From the NCBI GenBank assembly GCA_011051425.1, contig DRLF01000431.1:1-7231 (forward strand): DNA of 7,231 bases, given 5' to 3'. Below are positions 5,304 to 7,231 of this stretch, in pieces; the stretch's first letter is position 1; each line of letters starts with the position of its first letter. Both the position numbers and the translations under genes were made by a program. This DNA is from Thiolapillus brandeum. GTDB taxonomy: Bacteria; Pseudomonadota; Gammaproteobacteria; Chromatiales; Chromatiaceae. The notes beneath the pieces are model-generated. The model was not told the origin of the DNA and ran no database searches. It saw nothing but the letters and a program-made list of their open reading frames with translations.

Positions 5304-5323
5304 CATCTGAATTGGAGACAGAA

Positions 5324-5749
5324 ATGGATCAGCAAACGATTCGCAAGGCCGGTTTGAAGGTGACCCTTCCCCGAATGAAGATTCTGGAAATTCTCGAAGA
5401 AAATGCACAGCGCCACATGACGGCTGAAGACGTGTACAAGGAACTGTTATTGCGTGACGAGGAAATCGGTCTGGCCACGGTCTACAGGGTGCTGACCCAG
5501 TTCGAAGCCGCCGGTCTGGCGGAACGGCATCACTTCGAAGGCGGCCAGGCGGTATTCGAGCTGAATCGTGGCGAGCATCACGACCACATCGTTTGCCTCA
5601 CCTGTGGCAAGGTGGAGGAGTTCATGGATGAAACCATCGAAAAATGTCAGGCCAAGATCGCCAAAAAGCACGGTTTCACCATCGCAGACCATTCGCTGAT
5701 CCTGTACGGTGAATGCAACAATCCGAAGTGCCCCAACCGGCCTAAATAG
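5324..5749 (+). CDS. fur: Ferric uptake regulator Fur
   Basis: Fur is the dimeric Fe(II)-dependent repressor of iron-uptake genes. The 141-residue protein has the N-terminal winged helix (about 1-80; recognition helix in GLATVYRVLTQFE, 49-61) and the C-terminal dimerisation domain. Metal residues are all present: HH at 69-70 in ERHHFEGG, H85-H86-D87-H88 (regulatory iron site), and both zinc pairs, C91-x2-C94 and C131-x4-C136. The second pair marks a Fur with a structural zinc site like E. coli Fur, rather than Zur or PerR. The start ATG at 5324 has GGAG 7 nt upstream. A GTG at 5297 in the same frame would add nine residues and overlap the leader hairpin, and is rejected. Fur is divergent from bamE and converges on recN with only 3 bp between stop codons, the same neighbourhood as in Pseudomonas. 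Confidence 0.98.
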   Translation: MDQQTIRKAGLKVTLPRMKILEILEENAQRHMTAEDVYKELLLRDEEIGLATVYRVLTQFEAAGLAERHHFEGGQAVFELNRGEHHDHIVCLTCGKVEEFMDETIEKCQAKIAKKHGFTIADHSLILYGECNNPKCPNRPK

Positions 5750-5752
5750 ATA

Positions 5753-7231
5753 TTATTTGCTGATCATTTCCCGGGCATGGGCCAGGGTCTGTTTGGTAAT
5801 CTCGACGCCACCCAGCATGCGCGCAACCTCTTCAACCCGCTGTTCCTGATCCAGAGGGACGATTTGTGTTTCAGTGGTCTTGCCGTCAGTGCTTTTGCTG
5901 ACCCGCAGGTGCTGCTGCGCCTGTGAGGCTACCTGGGGCAGGTGGGTCACGCACAGCACCTGATTGCCTGCACCCAGGCGCTGTAACAGACGGCCCACGG
6001 TTTCGGCTACGGCGCCGCCGATGCCCACGTCCACTTCGTCGAAGATCAGGGTGGGAATCCGGCTGCAGTTGGCGGTTGCCACCTGTATGGCCAGGCTGAT
6101 GCGTGACAGCTCTCCACCCGAAGCCACTTTGGCAAGTGGCGCGAGGGGCTGGCCGGGATTGGTGCTTACCATGAAGGTAATCTGATCGGCGCCGTTGGCA
6201 GAAAACTGCTCTTCTGGCAGCGGCTGCAATAGCACCGAGAATTTGCCGCCTTTCATGCCCAGTTCCTGCATGCTTCCGGTGATGGCCTTCTCCAGCCTGG
6301 CGGCGGCACTGGCCCGGCTTGCCGAGAGTTTTTCCGCGGCGCCCAGTGAAGCCTGTTTCAGATCCCGGACTTCCTGTTCCAGCTGTGCCAGGGTGATGTC
6401 GGCATTGTTCAGGGCATCCTGTTCGCTCTGGAGTTTTTCCAGCAGTTCGGGCAGTTCTTCGCTGCGGATGCGGTGCTTGCGCGCCAGTTCGTGGATGACG
6501 CCGAGACGCTGGTCGATTTCCTCCAGCATCTGCGGATTGGCCTCGACCTGGCTGGCATAGTCCTGCAGCAGGCTGAGGACTTCTTCGACCTGGATTCTTG
6601 CGCTGTCCAGCAGTTCGGCCGCAGGCAGCAGTTGCCCGTCCAGGCCGCTCAGCCTTTCCAGCAGTACACAGGCGCGGGCGAGTCCGGCCTGGCTGCCATG
6701 CTCGTCATCGAACAGCTGTCCGATCAGCGTGGCGAGATCCTCGCCCAGCTGTTCCGCGTTGGCCAGCTGGCGCTGTTTTGCCGTGAGCTTGTCCAGTTCT
6801 CCCGGCTGCAGCTGCAGCTGTTCGAGTTCACCGATCTGGAACTGCAGGAAATCCAGCCGCTGTGCCCTGTCCAGAGACTGGCGCTGCAGTTCCTGCAGCT
6901 GTTGTTCCTTGAGCCGGTAGCTCCGGTAGGCCTCGCGCATCCGCAACACCAGCTGCTGGTGGCCGGCATAAGCGTCGAGTAGGCTGCGCTGGGCATTGGG
7001 TTTCATCATCAGCTGGTGCTCGTGCTGGCCATGAATGCTGACCAGCCGGTTGCCCAGCTCGGCCAGCAGGGAGGCAGGCACGGGACGGTTGTTGACAAAG
7101 GCCCGTGAACGTCCGTGGCGAACCAGCAGGCGGCGGACGATGCATTCATCCTCGCTGTCCAGGGCATTTTCCTGCAGCCACTGTTTCGCTTCCGGCGCAT
7201 CTTCCAGATCGAACTCGGCATTGATCTCGGC
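5753..7231 (-). CDS. recN: DNA repair protein RecN (5' end beyond the window)
   Basis: RecN is an SMC-like ATPase that acts with RecA in double-strand break repair. The 492 visible residues run in one open frame to the right edge. E. coli RecN has 553, so about 60 N-terminal residues, including Walker A, are outside. In order: the rest of the head lobe (1-65) with IHGQHEHQ (65-72) after VPASLLAELGNRLV; a long coiled coil rich in Gln/Leu/Glu (about 100-310); the ABC signature SGGELSR (371-377); Walker B with TLIFDEVDVGIGG (about 394-406, catalytic Glu399); and the H-loop VTHLPQVA with His430. An ORF-like start at 7081 is only an internal GTG valine, because upstream codons continue the family sequence (AEINAEFDLEDAPEA...RSRAFVNNRPV). 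RecN is often LexA-controlled, but the promoter is not in the window. No terminator separates it from convergent fur. Confidence 0.97.
   Translation of the reverse strand, partial: AEINAEFDLEDAPEAKQWLQENALDSEDECIVRRLLVRHGRSRAFVNNRPVPASLLAELGNRLVSIHGQHEHQLMMKPNAQRSLLDAYAGHQQLVLRMREAYRSYRLKEQQLQELQRQSLDRAQRLDFLQFQIGELEQLQLQPGELDKLTAKQRQLANAEQLGEDLATLIGQLFDDEHGSQAGLARACVLLERLSGLDGQLLPAAELLDSARIQVEEVLSLLQDYASQVEANPQMLEEIDQRLGVIHELARKHRIRSEELPELLEKLQSEQDALNNADITLAQLEQEVRDLKQASLGAAEKLSASRASAAARLEKAITGSMQELGMKGGKFSVLLQPLPEEQFSANGADQITFMVSTNPGQPLAPLAKVASGGELSRISLAIQVATANCSRIPTLIFDEVDVGIGGAVAETVGRLLQRLGAGNQVLCVTHLPQVASQAQQHLRVSKSTDGKTTETQIVPLDQEQRVEEVARMLGGVEITKQTLAHAREMISK

Noticed and set aside
6473..6982. 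A 169-codon open frame on the plus strand
   Set aside because: It is antisense to the recN coiled coil; its Gln/Leu-rich translation mirrors the repetitive Leu/Gln/Glu codons of recN.

Overview
The window reads as chromosomal core DNA of a gammaproteobacterium. The evidence is the gene content (pntB, rsgA, orn, bamE/omlA, fur, recN), the divergent bamE/fur pair next to recN (an arrangement I know from Pseudomonas and relatives), and rsgA close to a divergent orn (as in E. coli). A periplasmic c-type cytochrome and an FNR/Anr-type promoter suggest a respiring organism that meets low oxygen. I cannot name the species. A sulfur-oxidising or Chromatiales-like lineage is a guess only.

Layout, left to right. 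(1) 1-383 (+): the 3' end of pntB, then a strong intrinsic terminator at 408-439. (2) 440-736: a non-coding stretch. Its first ~140 bases show nothing I recognise. From 583 it holds two FNR/CRP-family palindromes exactly 31 bp apart, a -10 element and a near-perfect Shine-Dalgarno. (3) 737-1174 (+): a 145-residue hemerythrin-like protein that seems to have lost most iron ligands but has a CxxC motif; terminator at 1202-1225. (4) 1228-1425: a chain of small hairpins with different stems but recurring loops, probably an interspersed repeat. (5) 1452-4015 (-): an apparent three-gene operon, transcribed as STE24-like M48 protease, small cytochrome c, then rsgA. (6) 4016-4114: a divergent intergenic region with a 9-bp inverted repeat whose arms each contain a TAAAAT -10-like hexamer. 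(7) 4115-4660 (+): orn. (8) 4651-5241 (-): bamE, overlapping orn tail to tail by 10 bp. (9) 5324-5749 (+): fur, with a short hairpin in its leader. (10) 5753-7231 (-): recN, complete at its 3' end and cut by the right edge before the Walker A region.

Most genes are housekeeping: redox balance (PntB), ribosome maturation (RsgA), RNA end-degradation (Orn), outer-membrane assembly (BamE), iron control (Fur) and recombination repair (RecN). The parts most worth a second look are the predicted anaerobically activated degenerate hemerythrin gene with its twin FNR sites, and the multi-hairpin element between it and rsgA.
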